DNA from: JTS-RE37 sp041744575
GTDB lineage: Bacteria > Bacteroidota > Bacteroidia > Flavobacteriales > Flavobacteriaceae
Length of the DNA stretch: 64,000 nucleotides
Assembly: GCA_041744575.1 (NCBI GenBank)
Contig: JBGTKP010000024.1
Location: 46,039-110,038, forward strand
Direction of reading: 5' to 3'
The notes beneath the pieces are model-generated. The model worked only from the letters and a program-made list of their open reading frames with translations. It was not told the origin of the DNA and made no database searches. Positions within the stretch are counted from its first letter, which is position 1; every line of letters starts with the position of its first letter. Both the position numbers and the translations under genes were made by a program. Of this stretch, positions 55,262 through 64,000 are shown piece after piece.

Positions 55262-56461
55262 ATGTCAGCATTCTATACCAAAATACGTGGAGATAAAGCG
55301 ATCTGGGGGGTAGTGGCCCTTCTTGCTCTCTTTTCCTTTTTACCGGTATACAGTGCCAGCAGTAATCTTGTTTATGTGGTGGGGAACGGAACTACTATCG
55401 GCCACCTATTAAAGCATGGCCTTCTCCTTACCCTGGGGTTTGCCATTATTTACGGGGTGCACAAAATTCCAACCCATTTTTTTAAAGGCCTTTCGCTGAT
55501 CGCAATGCCCATAGTGCTGGCTTTGCTTATCTATACACTCGCACAGGGCAACACTATTGAAGGGGCCAACGCAAGCCGGTGGATACAATTACCTCTTGTA
55601 GGGATCACCTTCCAGACCTCCAACCTGGCAGCGGTGGTTCTGATGATCTATATCGCCCGTTATCTGACAAAAATTAAGGACAAGGCCATCACCTTTAGTG
55701 AGAGCATCCTGCCACTATGGATCCCGGTATTTGTAATGGTAACCCTCATCCTTCCGGCCAATTTATCTACTGCCGTGATCATTTTCTTCATGGTGCTGGT
55801 CTTGTGTTTTCTCGGGGGATATCCTATTAAATACCTGTTAGGTGTGATGGGAACCGGACTTGTCGGACTTACACTTTTCGTCCTACTGGTCAAAGCGGCG
55901 CCCGACCTGTTTTCTAATCGTCTGGACACCTGGATCAGCCGGATAGAAAGTTTCAGGGATCCTGCAGATACGGAAGGGGATTACCAGATAGAAAAGGCGA
56001 AAATTGCCATTGCCACCGGTGGTATTGTGGGCAATGGTGCCGGCAAGAGCGTCATGAAGAACTTCCTGCCTCAGAGTTCCTCTGATTTCATTTTTGCCAT
56101 CATTGTAGAAGAGTACGGGTTGATCGGCGGGATGATGCTGATGTTCTTTTATCTCCTGCTTTTATTCCGGATTGTGGTTGTGGCCAACAGCAACGCGACC
56201 ATATTTGGGAAGCTGCTTGTGGTTGGCGTCGGACTGCCCATAGTGGTTCAGGCACTGATCAATATGGCAGTGGCGGTGGAGCTTTTCCCTGTTACCGGAC
56301 AGACATTGCCTCTGATAAGCAATGGGGGTACGTCTATTTGGATGACCTGCCTTGCGATAGGGATTATTTTGAGTGCCAGCAATAATCATGGTATTCCGGA
56401 ACAGAAAATGAAAAGGACTGAGGATATGAACCCTTTAGAAGTACTGAGTGGAACACTATAG
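55262..56461 (+). CDS. ftsW: Septal peptidoglycan polymerase FtsW
   Basis: A 399-residue SEDS-family membrane protein with about ten hydrophobic segments. The family marks are GANASRWIQLPLVGITFQTSNLA near 101, GNGAGKSVMKNFLPQSSSDFIFAIIVEEYG near 259 and PVTGQTLPLISNGGTS near 345. It works with the PASTA-domain PBP encoded three genes upstream. Its end overlaps murG by 14 bases. Confidence 0.96.
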   Translation: MSAFYTKIRGDKAIWGVVALLALFSFLPVYSASSNLVYVVGNGTTIGHLLKHGLLLTLGFAIIYGVHKIPTHFFKGLSLIAMPIVLALLIYTLAQGNTIEGANASRWIQLPLVGITFQTSNLAAVVLMIYIARYLTKIKDKAITFSESILPLWIPVFVMVTLILPANLSTAVIIFFMVLVLCFLGGYPIKYLLGVMGTGLVGLTLFVLLVKAAPDLFSNRLDTWISRIESFRDPADTEGDYQIEKAKIAIATGGIVGNGAGKSVMKNFLPQSSSDFIFAIIVEEYGLIGGMMLMFFYLLLLFRIVVVANSNATIFGKLLVVGVGLPIVVQALINMAVAVELFPVTGQTLPLISNGGTSIWMTCLAIGIILSASNNHGIPEQKMKRTEDMNPLEVLSGTL

Positions 56462-57554
56462 GTTCATACTGTCTGGTGGAGGTACGGGAGGCCATATATA
56501 TCCGGCCATTGCCATTGCAAATGAGCTGAAGGAGCGGTATCCGGGTTCAGAATATTTGTTCGTAGGAGCAAAGGACAAAATGGAAATGGAGAAAGTTCCG
56601 CAGGCAGGATATGATATAAGAGGATTATGGATTTCAGGGTTACAACGGAAACTGACCCTAAAGAATATGTTGTTTCCGGTTAAAGTAATAAGCAGTTTGA
56701 TTAAGGCGTCGCGCATTGTTTCAGAATTCAAACCTCATTTGGCCATAGGTACCGGTGGGTTTGCCAGTGGTCCCGTCCTGCAGGTCGCTGCAGGAAAAGG
56801 CATACCGTGTATCCTGCAGGAACAGAACTCCTATGCCGGCATTACCAATAAACTGCTTGCAAAGAAAGCTTCCAGCATTTGTGTCGCCTATGATGGTATG
56901 GAACAATTTTTTCCTAAGGATAAAATTGTAAAAACAGGAAATCCAGTCCGCGGCAGCCTGACAAAGAAGTTAAAAGATACCACCGAAGCCTATAAGTATT
57001 TCGACCTGCAACCGGAACGCACAACCCTATTTGTCCTGGGGGGAAGTCTGGGAGCCGGCAGGATCAATGAACTCATAGAAAATAAGCTGAGATACTTTTC
57101 CACCTTCGGAATACAGCTCATCTGGCAGTGCGGTAAATTATACTATGAACACTGCAAAAGATTTGCCTCTGAATCAGTTAGGGTATATGCCTTTCTGGAT
57201 AGGATGGATCTGGCGTACGGCATTTCGGACCTCATTATTTCGAGGGCAGGCGCAGGGGCGGTGTCTGAACTCTGTATTGTGGGGAAGCCGGTAATTTTTA
57301 TCCCTTCTCCGAATGTCGCCGAGGACCATCAGACAAAAAATGCAGAATCGCTGCGGGCGAAGAATGCCGCGTTGATGCTCAGTGAAAAACAACTCGATAC
57401 GGAATTCGAAGAAGTATTTTCCGAACTTTTTCTATCCATGGAAAAACGCAGGGAACTGGAGACGAATATAAAGAAGCTGGCCCTGCCGGATGCCACTTCC
57501 AGAATAGCGGATGAAATCGGGAAGGTACTTATGAACAAATATACCGGAGGATAA
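56448..57554 (+). CDS. murG: UDP-GlcNAc:lipid I transferase
   Basis: MurG adds GlcNAc to lipid I to form lipid II at the inner face of the membrane. The 368-residue protein has SGGGTGGHIYPAIAIA near 9, GTGGFASGPVLQVA near 102, and the nucleotide-sugar region ISRAGAGAVSELCIVGKPVIFIPSPNVAEDHQ near 262. Start overlaps ftsW. Secure identification. Confidence 0.97.
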   Translation: MEHYRFILSGGGTGGHIYPAIAIANELKERYPGSEYLFVGAKDKMEMEKVPQAGYDIRGLWISGLQRKLTLKNMLFPVKVISSLIKASRIVSEFKPHLAIGTGGFASGPVLQVAAGKGIPCILQEQNSYAGITNKLLAKKASSICVAYDGMEQFFPKDKIVKTGNPVRGSLTKKLKDTTEAYKYFDLQPERTTLFVLGGSLGAGRINELIENKLRYFSTFGIQLIWQCGKLYYEHCKRFASESVRVYAFLDRMDLAYGISDLIISRAGAGAVSELCIVGKPVIFIPSPNVAEDHQTKNAESLRAKNAALMLSEKQLDTEFEEVFSELFLSMEKRRELETNIKKLALPDATSRIADEIGKVLMNKYTGG

Positions 57555-57569
57555 GGCAAAATAGAAACC

Positions 57570-58922
57570 ATGGATCTGAAAAAGGTACACAGCGTTTATT
57601 TTATAGGGATAGGAGGCATAGGAATGTCTGCCCTGGCGCGTTATTTCCGGGTTCTGGATAAAAAGGTAGGCGGTTATGATAAAACTGCCACCCCGCTGAC
57701 CGCGGAGCTGGCCACCCAGGGAATTTCAATGCATTTTGAGGATGATCCCCGGTTGATACCCCTGGCCTTTTTGCAGCCGGCTTCTACCCTGATTGTTTAT
57801 ACCCCGGCGGTCCCTGAGGATCATAAAGAACTGAATTATTTCCGGGATCAGGGATTTCATGTGGAGAAACGTTCTGAAGTCCTTGGGCAGGTAACGCGGG
57901 ATACCTATTGTTTTGCAGTTGCCGGCACCCACGGCAAAACAACTACCTCCTGTATCCTGGCGCATTTACTGAATGAAAGCGGCACACCACTCACTGCCTT
58001 TCTCGGAGGAATTTCAGAAGATTTCAACAGCAATTTCCTGTATACCGGCTCAGAGGTAACCGTGGTGGAGGCAGACGAATTTGATCGTTCTTTCCTCCGG
58101 TTGTCACCGGATGTCGCCTGTATCACCTCTATGGATGCAGATCATCTTGATATCTACGGAGACCGGGCAGAGCTGGTCAGGTCATTCGGGGAGTTCGCAG
58201 AAAGGGTTTCCCCTAAGGGATCACTATTTGTGCGCAACGGATTATCACTCAAGGGCATCACCTATGGCATTGAAGATCACTCGGATTACTGCATTCAGAA
58301 CATCAGGATAGAACAGGGTAGTTACATCTTCGATCTGATCACCCCGGACTTGAGCCTGCAAGGAGTCCGGTTTGGTAAACCGGGAAGACATAACCTTCTG
58401 AATGGGTTGGTCGCCTTTGGGATGGCAATGCAATTGGGATCTCCGCCATCCAGGATTGCGGAGGCCCTGCAAAGTTTTAAAGGCGTTGAGAGAAGGTTTT
58501 CCTATAAGATCAGGAATGAGGATTTTATTTTCATTGACGATTATGCCCACCATCCTACAGAAATTGACGCTGTTTATGAGGCAATTTCCGAAATGCATCC
58601 AAAGAAAAAAGTGCTGGCCGTGTTTCAACCCCACCTCTTTTCGCGGACAAGGGATTTTGCGAAGGAATTTGCAGAAAGTTTGTCAAAATTTGACAGTGTG
58701 CTGCTGCTTGATATCTATCCTGCAAGAGAAAAACCAATGAAAGGAATAGATTCTGAATGGTTGCTGGGTAAAATCAAAAACAAGAATAAAAAGCGAATAC
58801 AAAAATCAGATTTATTAACTGAAATCAGAGCGCAGCAACCCGGGGTATTGGTGACTATGGGAGCTGGGGACATAGGACTGGAAATCACAAAACTTAAAAG
58901 AGAACTGGAGCATGCGAATTAA
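57570..58922 (+). CDS. murC: UDP-N-acetylmuramate:L-alanine ligase
   Basis: MurC adds the first amino acid to UDP-MurNAc. The 450-residue protein has IGIGGIGMSALARYF near 11, the P-loop GTHGKTTTSCILAH near 119, DEFDRSFL near 170 and the DDYAHHPTEID region near 319. Its last 11 bases overlap ftsQ. Confidence 0.97.
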   Translation: MDLKKVHSVYFIGIGGIGMSALARYFRVLDKKVGGYDKTATPLTAELATQGISMHFEDDPRLIPLAFLQPASTLIVYTPAVPEDHKELNYFRDQGFHVEKRSEVLGQVTRDTYCFAVAGTHGKTTTSCILAHLLNESGTPLTAFLGGISEDFNSNFLYTGSEVTVVEADEFDRSFLRLSPDVACITSMDADHLDIYGDRAELVRSFGEFAERVSPKGSLFVRNGLSLKGITYGIEDHSDYCIQNIRIEQGSYIFDLITPDLSLQGVRFGKPGRHNLLNGLVAFGMAMQLGSPPSRIAEALQSFKGVERRFSYKIRNEDFIFIDDYAHHPTEIDAVYEAISEMHPKKKVLAVFQPHLFSRTRDFAKEFAESLSKFDSVLLLDIYPAREKPMKGIDSEWLLGKIKNKNKKRIQKSDLLTEIRAQQPGVLVTMGAGDIGLEITKLKRELEHAN

Positions 58923-59631
58923 TTGGAAATTATTAAAAATATTTGGATTAATGATCTGTATTACAGGACTTTATTCCTTTTCAAATGAGCGGAATCGGGC
59001 TAGAAATGTAGAAGGGATCTCCCTGCGTTTTACTGGTACGGATAATCTGTACGTGACAGCTGATATGGTTAATAAATTGTTAATACAAAAATATGGCCCG
59101 CTCACAAATGTGCCTAAAGAAAAATTAGTTTTGAATACGATCGAAAAGGTAATCGAAACCAATGAAATGGTGAAAAGGGCCCAGGTTTACGTAACCGTAA
59201 ATGGTGAACTCACATCTGCAATTGAACAACGACAACCAATCGGGCGAATCGAAGGGAATTCAAAATTTTACCTGGATGAGGAAGGGAAAAAAATGCCACT
59301 TTCCCAAAATCACTCCGCCAGGGTTCCTATAATTACGGGTAAAATAACAGGCGAAAGCCTGGAAGACGCCTATGTTATATTAAGGTATATCAACGAGGAC
59401 AGTTTCCTGCGCAAAAATGTCATTGGGATTCATATTGAAGATGTTGGGAAATACCAATTGAGATTTCGTATAGAAAACTTTGTAGTGAATTTGGGGGGTG
59501 TGGAAGATCTGGATCAGAAATTCAGCAATTTCAAGGCATTTTATGCGAAAGCAATGCGAGATAAAACCCTGGAAGACTATCAAATCGTCAGCTTGGAATT
59601 TAATAATCAGGTAGTGTGTACCAAAATTTGA
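58912..59631 (+). CDS. ftsQ: Cell division protein FtsQ
   Basis: A 239-residue bitopic membrane protein: a short cytoplasmic start, a membrane helix at about 7-24, then a POTRA-like part (NVEGISLRFTGTDNLYVTADMVNKLL) and a beta domain. Placed between murC and ftsA, and so assigned to FtsQ/DivIB, the scaffold joining FtsL and the septal synthases. Sequence similarity of this family is low; context carries the call. Confidence 0.88.
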   Translation: MRINWKLLKIFGLMICITGLYSFSNERNRARNVEGISLRFTGTDNLYVTADMVNKLLIQKYGPLTNVPKEKLVLNTIEKVIETNEMVKRAQVYVTVNGELTSAIEQRQPIGRIEGNSKFYLDEEGKKMPLSQNHSARVPIITGKITGESLEDAYVILRYINEDSFLRKNVIGIHIEDVGKYQLRFRIENFVVNLGGVEDLDQKFSNFKAFYAKAMRDKTLEDYQIVSLEFNNQVVCTKI

Positions 59632-59637
59632 ATTAGA

Positions 59638-60966
59638 ATGGAACAAGGTAATTATTCAATCGGATTAGATATCGGCACCACGAAGATTGTGGCTATCATC
59701 GGGAAGGAAAACGAATACGGTAAGATCGAAGTACTCGGGATCGGAAGATCCAAGAGTATGGGGGTCCACCGGGGTGTTGTGAATAACATCACCCAGACCA
59801 TCAAGTCCATTCAGCAGGCAGTTGAGCAGGCCGAGAACAATTCAGGACTTAAGATTGGTTCGGTGGTGGTTGGAATTGCCGGACAACATATCCGGAGTTT
59901 ACAGCACAGTGATTATATCACCAGGGCCAATTCAGAGGAAGTGATCAATGAGGACGATCTCGAAAAACTCTGCAACCAGGTTTATAAGCTGGTGATGCTT
60001 CCCGGGGAGGAAATCATCCACGTACTTCCGCAGGAATACAAGGTTGACGGGCAGGCCGAGATTAAACAACCCATAGGGATGTACGGGGGCAGGCTGGAAG
60101 CGAATTTCCATGTAGTGGTAGGCCAGGTCTCTTCTATAAAAAATATCGGACGATGTATAAAAAGCGCCGGCCTGGATCTAGCCAACATAACTCTGGAGCC
60201 ACTGGCCTCCTCGGAAGCGGTGCTCAGCCAGGAAGAGAAGGAAGCCGGCGTGGCATTGATTGATATAGGTGGAGGGACAACAGATCTTGCCATTTTCAAG
60301 GACGGGATCATCCGGCATACTGCTGTTATTCCTTTTGGCGGCAATGTGATCACGGAAGACATAAAAGAAGGCTGTTCCATCATAGAGAAGCAAGCGGAAT
60401 TATTAAAGATGAAATTCGGTTCTGCATGGCCCGGAGAGAATAAGGACAATGAGATCGTTTCCATCCCCGGTTTGCGGGGGAGGGAACCGAAGGAAATTAC
60501 ACTAAAAAACCTCTCCAAGATCATCCATGCGCGGGTGGTGGAAATTGTCGAACAGGTGTATGTCGAAATTAAAAATTACGGGCACGAAGAGCAAAAGAAA
60601 AAATTGATCGCAGGCATTGTGCTCACCGGCGGCGGAAGCCAGTTAAAACACCTGAAGCAACTGGTGGAATATATCACCGGGATGGATACCAGAATAGGAT
60701 ATCCCAATGAACACCTGGCGGGCGATTCGGATGAAGAAATTGCCAGTCCGTTATATGCCACCGCGGTGGGTCTTCTGATGAATGCCGTTCAGAATGGCAC
60801 ACGCGCAAAGGGCAGGCAGAAGCAGGAACCGGTATTTGAAAAGGAAATGGTACTGGACGGAGGTCCCCAGAAACCCTCTGCCCAGGCTCCGAATAAAAGG
60901 GATAGAAAGTCTGTGTTTGACAAGTGGTCCGAAAAATTAAAGGACTTTTTGGATAATGCAGAATAA
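59638..60966 (+). CDS. ftsA: Cell division protein FtsA
   Basis: An actin-like ATPase that ties FtsZ to the membrane. The 442-residue product has SIGLDIGTTKIVAIIG near 7, VALIDIGGGTTDLAIF near 205 and IVLTGGGSQLKHL near 326. After about residue 385 comes a linker, then a predicted amphipathic C-terminal helix (FDKWSEKLKDFLDNAE). Followed by ftsZ after 44 bases. Confidence 0.96.
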   Translation: MEQGNYSIGLDIGTTKIVAIIGKENEYGKIEVLGIGRSKSMGVHRGVVNNITQTIKSIQQAVEQAENNSGLKIGSVVVGIAGQHIRSLQHSDYITRANSEEVINEDDLEKLCNQVYKLVMLPGEEIIHVLPQEYKVDGQAEIKQPIGMYGGRLEANFHVVVGQVSSIKNIGRCIKSAGLDLANITLEPLASSEAVLSQEEKEAGVALIDIGGGTTDLAIFKDGIIRHTAVIPFGGNVITEDIKEGCSIIEKQAELLKMKFGSAWPGENKDNEIVSIPGLRGREPKEITLKNLSKIIHARVVEIVEQVYVEIKNYGHEEQKKKLIAGIVLTGGGSQLKHLKQLVEYITGMDTRIGYPNEHLAGDSDEEIASPLYATAVGLLMNAVQNGTRAKGRQKQEPVFEKEMVLDGGPQKPSAQAPNKRDRKSVFDKWSEKLKDFLDNAE

Positions 60967-61010
60967 CAGGAAATAAAAAAGGCACTTAGAAACCAGTAAT
61001 CGTACAAGAA

Positions 61011-62933
61011 ATGAGTAAAATCAGCGAATTTGACAGTATCGACTTTGATTTGCCAAAAAATCAAAGCAACGTAATTAAAGTAATTGGAGTAGGCGGTGGC
61101 GGCAGCAATGCGATCAACCACATGTTCCAGGCGGGAATCAACGGGGTGGATTTTATTATCTGCAACACGGATGCCCAGGCACTCCAGAACAGTCCGGTTC
61201 CAAACAAGATCCAGCTGGGAGTTTCACTAACCGAAGGCCTTGGCGCAGGTGCCAATCCCGAAGTGGGGGAACAGGCCGCTCTGGAAAGTATGGAAGAGAT
61301 AAAACAGGTGCTGGATACTACTACAAAGATGATCTTCATAACCGCCGGAATGGGTGGAGGAACGGGTACTGGTGCCGCTCCTGTCATTGCCAAACAGGCC
61401 AAGGGGATGGGTGTTCTTACTGTAGGTATTGTCACAATGCCTTTCCTCTTCGAAGGCAAGAACCGCTGCAAACAGGCCCAGTTGGGGATTGAGAAATTGC
61501 GGGCCAATGTGGATTCACTCATTGTGATCAATAATAACAAACTGCGTGAAGTGTATGGCAACCTTGGATTTAAAGCTGGTTTTTCCAAGGCGGATGAAGT
61601 ACTTGCCACTGCAGCCAGGGGAATCGCTGAGGTGATTACCCATCATTACACTCAGAACATTGATCTTAGGGATGCCCGGACCGTACTTGCCAACAGTGGA
61701 ACAGCCATCATGGGCTCTGCCATGGCATCAGGTTCGTCAAGGGCCCAGGAAGCGATTTCCAAGGCACTGGATTCGCCCCTGCTGAATGACAATAAAATAA
61801 CGGGCGCCAAGAATGTCCTCCTCCTTATCGTATCTGGTTCACTGGAAATCACTATTGATGAAATCGGGGAGATCAATGATCACATTCAGATCGAGGCGGG
61901 CCACGGTGCGAATATCATAATGGGGGTAGGAGAGGATGATGAACTTGGGGAAGCCATTGCGGTGACGGTTATCGCTACGGGGTTTAATATTGACCAGCAG
62001 GATGACATTGTCAATACAGAGTCCAAAAAGATCATTCATACTTTGGAAGAGGAGCAAAGAGCAGAACATAACCTGATGGATGATCCGATTATTTATAAAC
62101 TGGAGGAAGAAGAGCAGCCGAAAGTACCTGAGCGGAGACACCGGGTGGCCCCACAAGCCACTGTAGAGTTGATACCTACTACCAATTTTATCAGGAATTT
62201 TAATGTCTTCTATGAAGAGGTGATTGCCGAAGAGGTGTGGGATGAAGGATTTATTATCATAGATTCCCGGGATACCCTGGATATCATAGACGTGGTGGAT
62301 CACGAAGTAGTCAGTCCGCGGAAGGAGAGGGATCAGTTTGCCTTGCGCTTTGATATGCCTTTATCCGGCGGTGGGAAGGAAGAGGAGGACGAGGAAACAG
62401 AGCATGTGATCAGTTTTGACCTGGAGGAGGATGTCAGGAAGATAGAAGTCAAAGATCACATAGAAGTCATCCCCGTGCTCGAGTATAATAAGGAAGGTGA
62501 AACCCGTTACAGTCTGGATGATTATATGGAATTGGAAAACAAGCTGACCGGGGCAAAATCCATGGCGGAGGATTATGATCCAAAGGTGATAGAAGATGAG
62601 CTGATATTTGAGAAAAAGACGATCCCGGTGACCAACACGGTAGAAAGAGAGCAACCACGCGAGGTGGATCCTGTGAACAGTCCTATTGAAGCGATGCTCA
62701 AGGAGCGTGCGGATGAGCGCAGGAAAAAATTAAAGGAATTTAACTACAAGTTTCATAACAATGCCAGCAACATTGATGAAATTGAAAAAGAACCGGCCTA
62801 CAAAAGGCAGGGGGTGCGACTTGAAGCCAATCCAAGGGAAGGCAAAGTTTCCAGGACCAGTCTTGGCGAAGACAGCAATGGCGACGCGCAGTTGCGATCA
62901 AACAATTCCTTTTTACATGGGAATGTCGACTGA
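61011..62933 (+). CDS. ftsZ: Cell division protein FtsZ with long C-terminal extension
   Basis: FtsZ is the tubulin-like GTPase of the division ring. GTP-binding motifs are VGGGGSNAINHM near 27 and GGGTGTGAAPVIAK near 116, with the catalytic NNKLREVYGNLGF region near 174. The 640-residue length is about 250 more than E. coli FtsZ: residues beyond about 330 are acidic and low complexity, with many Glu, Asp and Lys, and the end is RSNNSFLHGNVD. Long tails of this kind are usual in Bacteroidetes. Confidence 0.96.
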   Translation: MSKISEFDSIDFDLPKNQSNVIKVIGVGGGGSNAINHMFQAGINGVDFIICNTDAQALQNSPVPNKIQLGVSLTEGLGAGANPEVGEQAALESMEEIKQVLDTTTKMIFITAGMGGGTGTGAAPVIAKQAKGMGVLTVGIVTMPFLFEGKNRCKQAQLGIEKLRANVDSLIVINNNKLREVYGNLGFKAGFSKADEVLATAARGIAEVITHHYTQNIDLRDARTVLANSGTAIMGSAMASGSSRAQEAISKALDSPLLNDNKITGAKNVLLLIVSGSLEITIDEIGEINDHIQIEAGHGANIIMGVGEDDELGEAIAVTVIATGFNIDQQDDIVNTESKKIIHTLEEEQRAEHNLMDDPIIYKLEEEEQPKVPERRHRVAPQATVELIPTTNFIRNFNVFYEEVIAEEVWDEGFIIIDSRDTLDIIDVVDHEVVSPRKERDQFALRFDMPLSGGGKEEEDEETEHVISFDLEEDVRKIEVKDHIEVIPVLEYNKEGETRYSLDDYMELENKLTGAKSMAEDYDPKVIEDELIFEKKTIPVTNTVEREQPREVDPVNSPIEAMLKERADERRKKLKEFNYKFHNNASNIDEIEKEPAYKRQGVRLEANPREGKVSRTSLGEDSNGDAQLRSNNSFLHGNVD

Positions 62934-62942
62934 CTGATACAT

Positions 62943-63008
62943 CTGCCCGGGTAAGGGCAGCGTTTCTAAAACCCGAAAGCGGATGGCGTTTTCGGGTTTA
63001 TTTTTTTA
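62943..63008 (+). terminator. Terminator of the dcw cluster
   Basis: A first hairpin CTGCCC/GGGCAG (62943-62960) is followed by a stronger one, AAACCCGAAA (62969-62978) with TTTCGGGTTT, leading into a run of T. This is the first clear stop signal after mraZ, 15.6 kb upstream. Confidence 0.85.
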
Positions 63009-63035
63009 CCTTTATACTTTTAAAAACGTAGCGGA

Positions 63036-63491
63036 ATGAGCTTACAGGAACGGGTCATGGAAGAATTGAAAAAGGCCATGAAGGCGAAGGATCCGGTAGC
63101 GCTGGAATCGCTCCGGGCCATCAAGTCGGCCTTATTGCTGGCCCGGACAGAATCCGGTGCCGGGGAGGGAATTTCAGAAGATGCCGAAATAAAACTGGTA
63201 CAGAAACTGGTAAAGCAGCGCAAAGACAGCGCGGCGATTTATCAGCAACAGGGCAGGGAGGATCTTGCCGGACCTGAGCTGGCACAGGCTGAAATAATTG
63301 AAAAGTTCCTTCCGGAACAGATGGGTTCTGAGGCGATAGAAAAGGTTGTAGCGGGGATCATTGCAAAGACCGGGGCAAGTGGTATGCAGGATATGGGAAA
63401 GGTCATGGGACTGGTTACGCTTGAACTGGCAGGAAAGGCGGATGGCAAGACCATCTCAGGCATAGTTCGGCAAAAGTTAGCCGGGAAATAA
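63036..63491 (+). CDS. GatB/YqeY domain-containing protein
   Basis: A 151-residue helical protein of the YqeY family (MSLQERVMEELKKAMKAKDPVALESLRAIKSAL), similar to the tail domain of the tRNA amidotransferase subunit GatB. A role in tRNA-dependent amidation has been suggested for the domain but free-standing members are unproven. It is monocistronic, after the dcw terminator and before the tRNA-Arg region. Confidence 0.88.
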   Translation: MSLQERVMEELKKAMKAKDPVALESLRAIKSALLLARTESGAGEGISEDAEIKLVQKLVKQRKDSAAIYQQQGREDLAGPELAQAEIIEKFLPEQMGSEAIEKVVAGIIAKTGASGMQDMGKVMGLVTLELAGKADGKTISGIVRQKLAGK

Positions 63492-63522
63492 AGGGATTGT
63501 ATTGCAAGGTTTGTTCGGAATA

Positions 63523-63556
63523 TTGGATGTCTAATTCCACTTTTTTTGTACATTTG
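63523..63556 (+). promoter_or_regulatory. Promoter in front of the first tRNA-Arg fragment
   Basis: TTG at 63523-63525 and TACATTTG at 63549-63556 match the -33 and -7 elements, with a slightly long 23-base spacer. The first tRNA-like base is 63572. This looks like the original promoter of the tRNA-Arg gene, now separated from it by two repeat units. Confidence 0.6.
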
Positions 63557-63571
63557 CACCCTCAAAGAATA

Positions 63572-63925
63572 GGCCCCGTGGCGCAACTGAATACCCGCCC
63601 GCACCGGACGCTGAGAAGCGGGAATATTGATTTGTACAGTGCGTTCGGGCGGGGCGCATGAAGATTTCGTTGGTATTGTAATTGTAGTTAGATTATTTAG
63701 CAGGGATTATCAGGCATTTAGGATTGTTGAAGTTAATTTAATAGGTTAAACGGCCCCGTGGCGCAACTGAGTACCCGCCCGCACCGGACGCTGAGAAGCG
63801 GGAATATTGATTTGTACAGTGCGTTCGGGCGGGGCGCATGAAGATTTCGGTAGTATTGTAATTAGATTATTTAGCAGGGATTATCAGGCATTTAGGATTG
63901 TTGAAGTTAATTTAATAGGTTAAAC
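63572..63925 (+). repeat. Two tandem ~180-bp units, each starting with a 5' tRNA-Arg fragment
   Basis: Unit 1 (63572-63751, 180 bases) and unit 2 (63752-63925, 174 bases) are nearly identical; they differ by one A/G change, a few bases after CATGAAGATTTCG and a 6-base deletion. Each starts with about 22 bases equal to the 5' end of the intact tRNA-Arg at 63926 (acceptor strand and D-arm, GGCCCCGTGGCGCAACTGA). The tRNA sequence then breaks off and is replaced by a GC-rich hairpin whose arms CCCGCCCG and CGGGCGGG pair perfectly (63594-63601 with 63646-63653, and again 180 bases later), followed by about 95 AT-rich bases. No open frame of note. Confidence 0.9.
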
Positions 63926-63999
63926 GGCCCCGTGGCGCAACTGAATAGCGCATCAGATTTCGGCTCTGAGGGTTGGGGGTTTGAATCCCTCCGGGGTCA
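63926..63999 (+). tRNA. tRNA-Arg (anticodon TCG)
   Basis: A complete cloverleaf: acceptor GGCCCCG with CGGGGTC, D-stem GCGC/GCGC, anticodon stem TCAGA/TCTGA around loop TTTCGGC (anticodon TCG, reading CGA), T-stem GGGGG/CCCTC around TTTGAAT, and discriminator A. The window ends one base later, so an encoded CCA cannot be judged. Two 5' fragments of this gene precede it in tandem. Confidence 0.95.
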
Positions 64000-64000
64000 C

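Noticed and set aside
63594..63833. The 180-bp repeats as a CRISPR array or group I intron in tRNA
   Set aside because: Only two units with long identical sequence and no variable spacers, so not CRISPR; the insert is far too short for a group I or II intron and the tRNA 3' half does not follow it directly.

Overview
The window is one stretch of chromosome from a member of the Flavobacteriia, most likely a marine Flavobacteriaceae. Four things point there: gliding-motility genes gldA, gldB and gldC; the Bacteroidetes -7 promoter element TAnnTTTG in front of many genes; the family-typical dcw cell-wall cluster; and paired DUF3857 and GIN-domain envelope proteins. The genus cannot be named from sequence alone. 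There is no rRNA operon, insertion sequence, prophage or CRISPR array. One intact tRNA lies at the right edge.

0-19.3 kb is a sulfur, methionine and one-carbon region: metK, an S-box (SAM-I) riboswitch, metY, a fused homoserine acetyltransferase/aspartokinase/homoserine dehydrogenase, a MetZ-like enzyme, an Rrf2 regulator, cysH, a sulfite reductase with a C-terminal HEPN domain, two siroheme genes, a ferredoxin/flavodoxin reductase, a second S-box riboswitch, a methionine synthase split into two genes, and metF. Together they reduce activated sulfate to sulfide, build and acetylate homoserine, join sulfide to it, methylate homocysteine, and make SAM, which feeds back through the riboswitches.

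19.3-23.6 kb holds envelope and accessory genes (PagL-like outer-membrane protein, GIN-domain lipoprotein, serine hydrolase, gldA). 23.8-28.0 kb is an aromatic amino acid operon: prephenate dehydratase, aminotransferase, prephenate dehydrogenase, and DAHP synthase fused to chorismate mutase. It is preceded by a 19-codon Phe/Tyr-rich leader peptide and an intrinsic terminator, a textbook attenuator layout. 28.1-36.5 kb holds a second GIN-domain protein, a decayed gene with two stops and a lost start codon, rsgA, dtd, two DUF3857 proteins (one without catalytic residues), a MazG-like protein and aroA. 36.6-47.1 kb holds queA, rlmN, a polyprenyl synthetase, dnaG without zinc-finger cysteines, a response regulator whose phosphoacceptor Asp is Glu, nadE, gldB, gldC, engB and a hydrolase.

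47.3-62.9 kb is an uninterrupted dcw cluster (mraZ, rsmH, ftsL-like, ftsI-type PBP with PASTA, murE, mraY, murD, ftsW, murG, murC, ftsQ, ftsA, ftsZ), preceded by three GTGGT repeats at exact 10-bp spacing, a probable MraZ operator. After a strong terminator and a YqeY-like gene, the window ends in an odd structure: a promoter, two tandem ~180-bp units that each begin with the first ~22 bases of tRNA-Arg, and then the intact tRNA-Arg(TCG).
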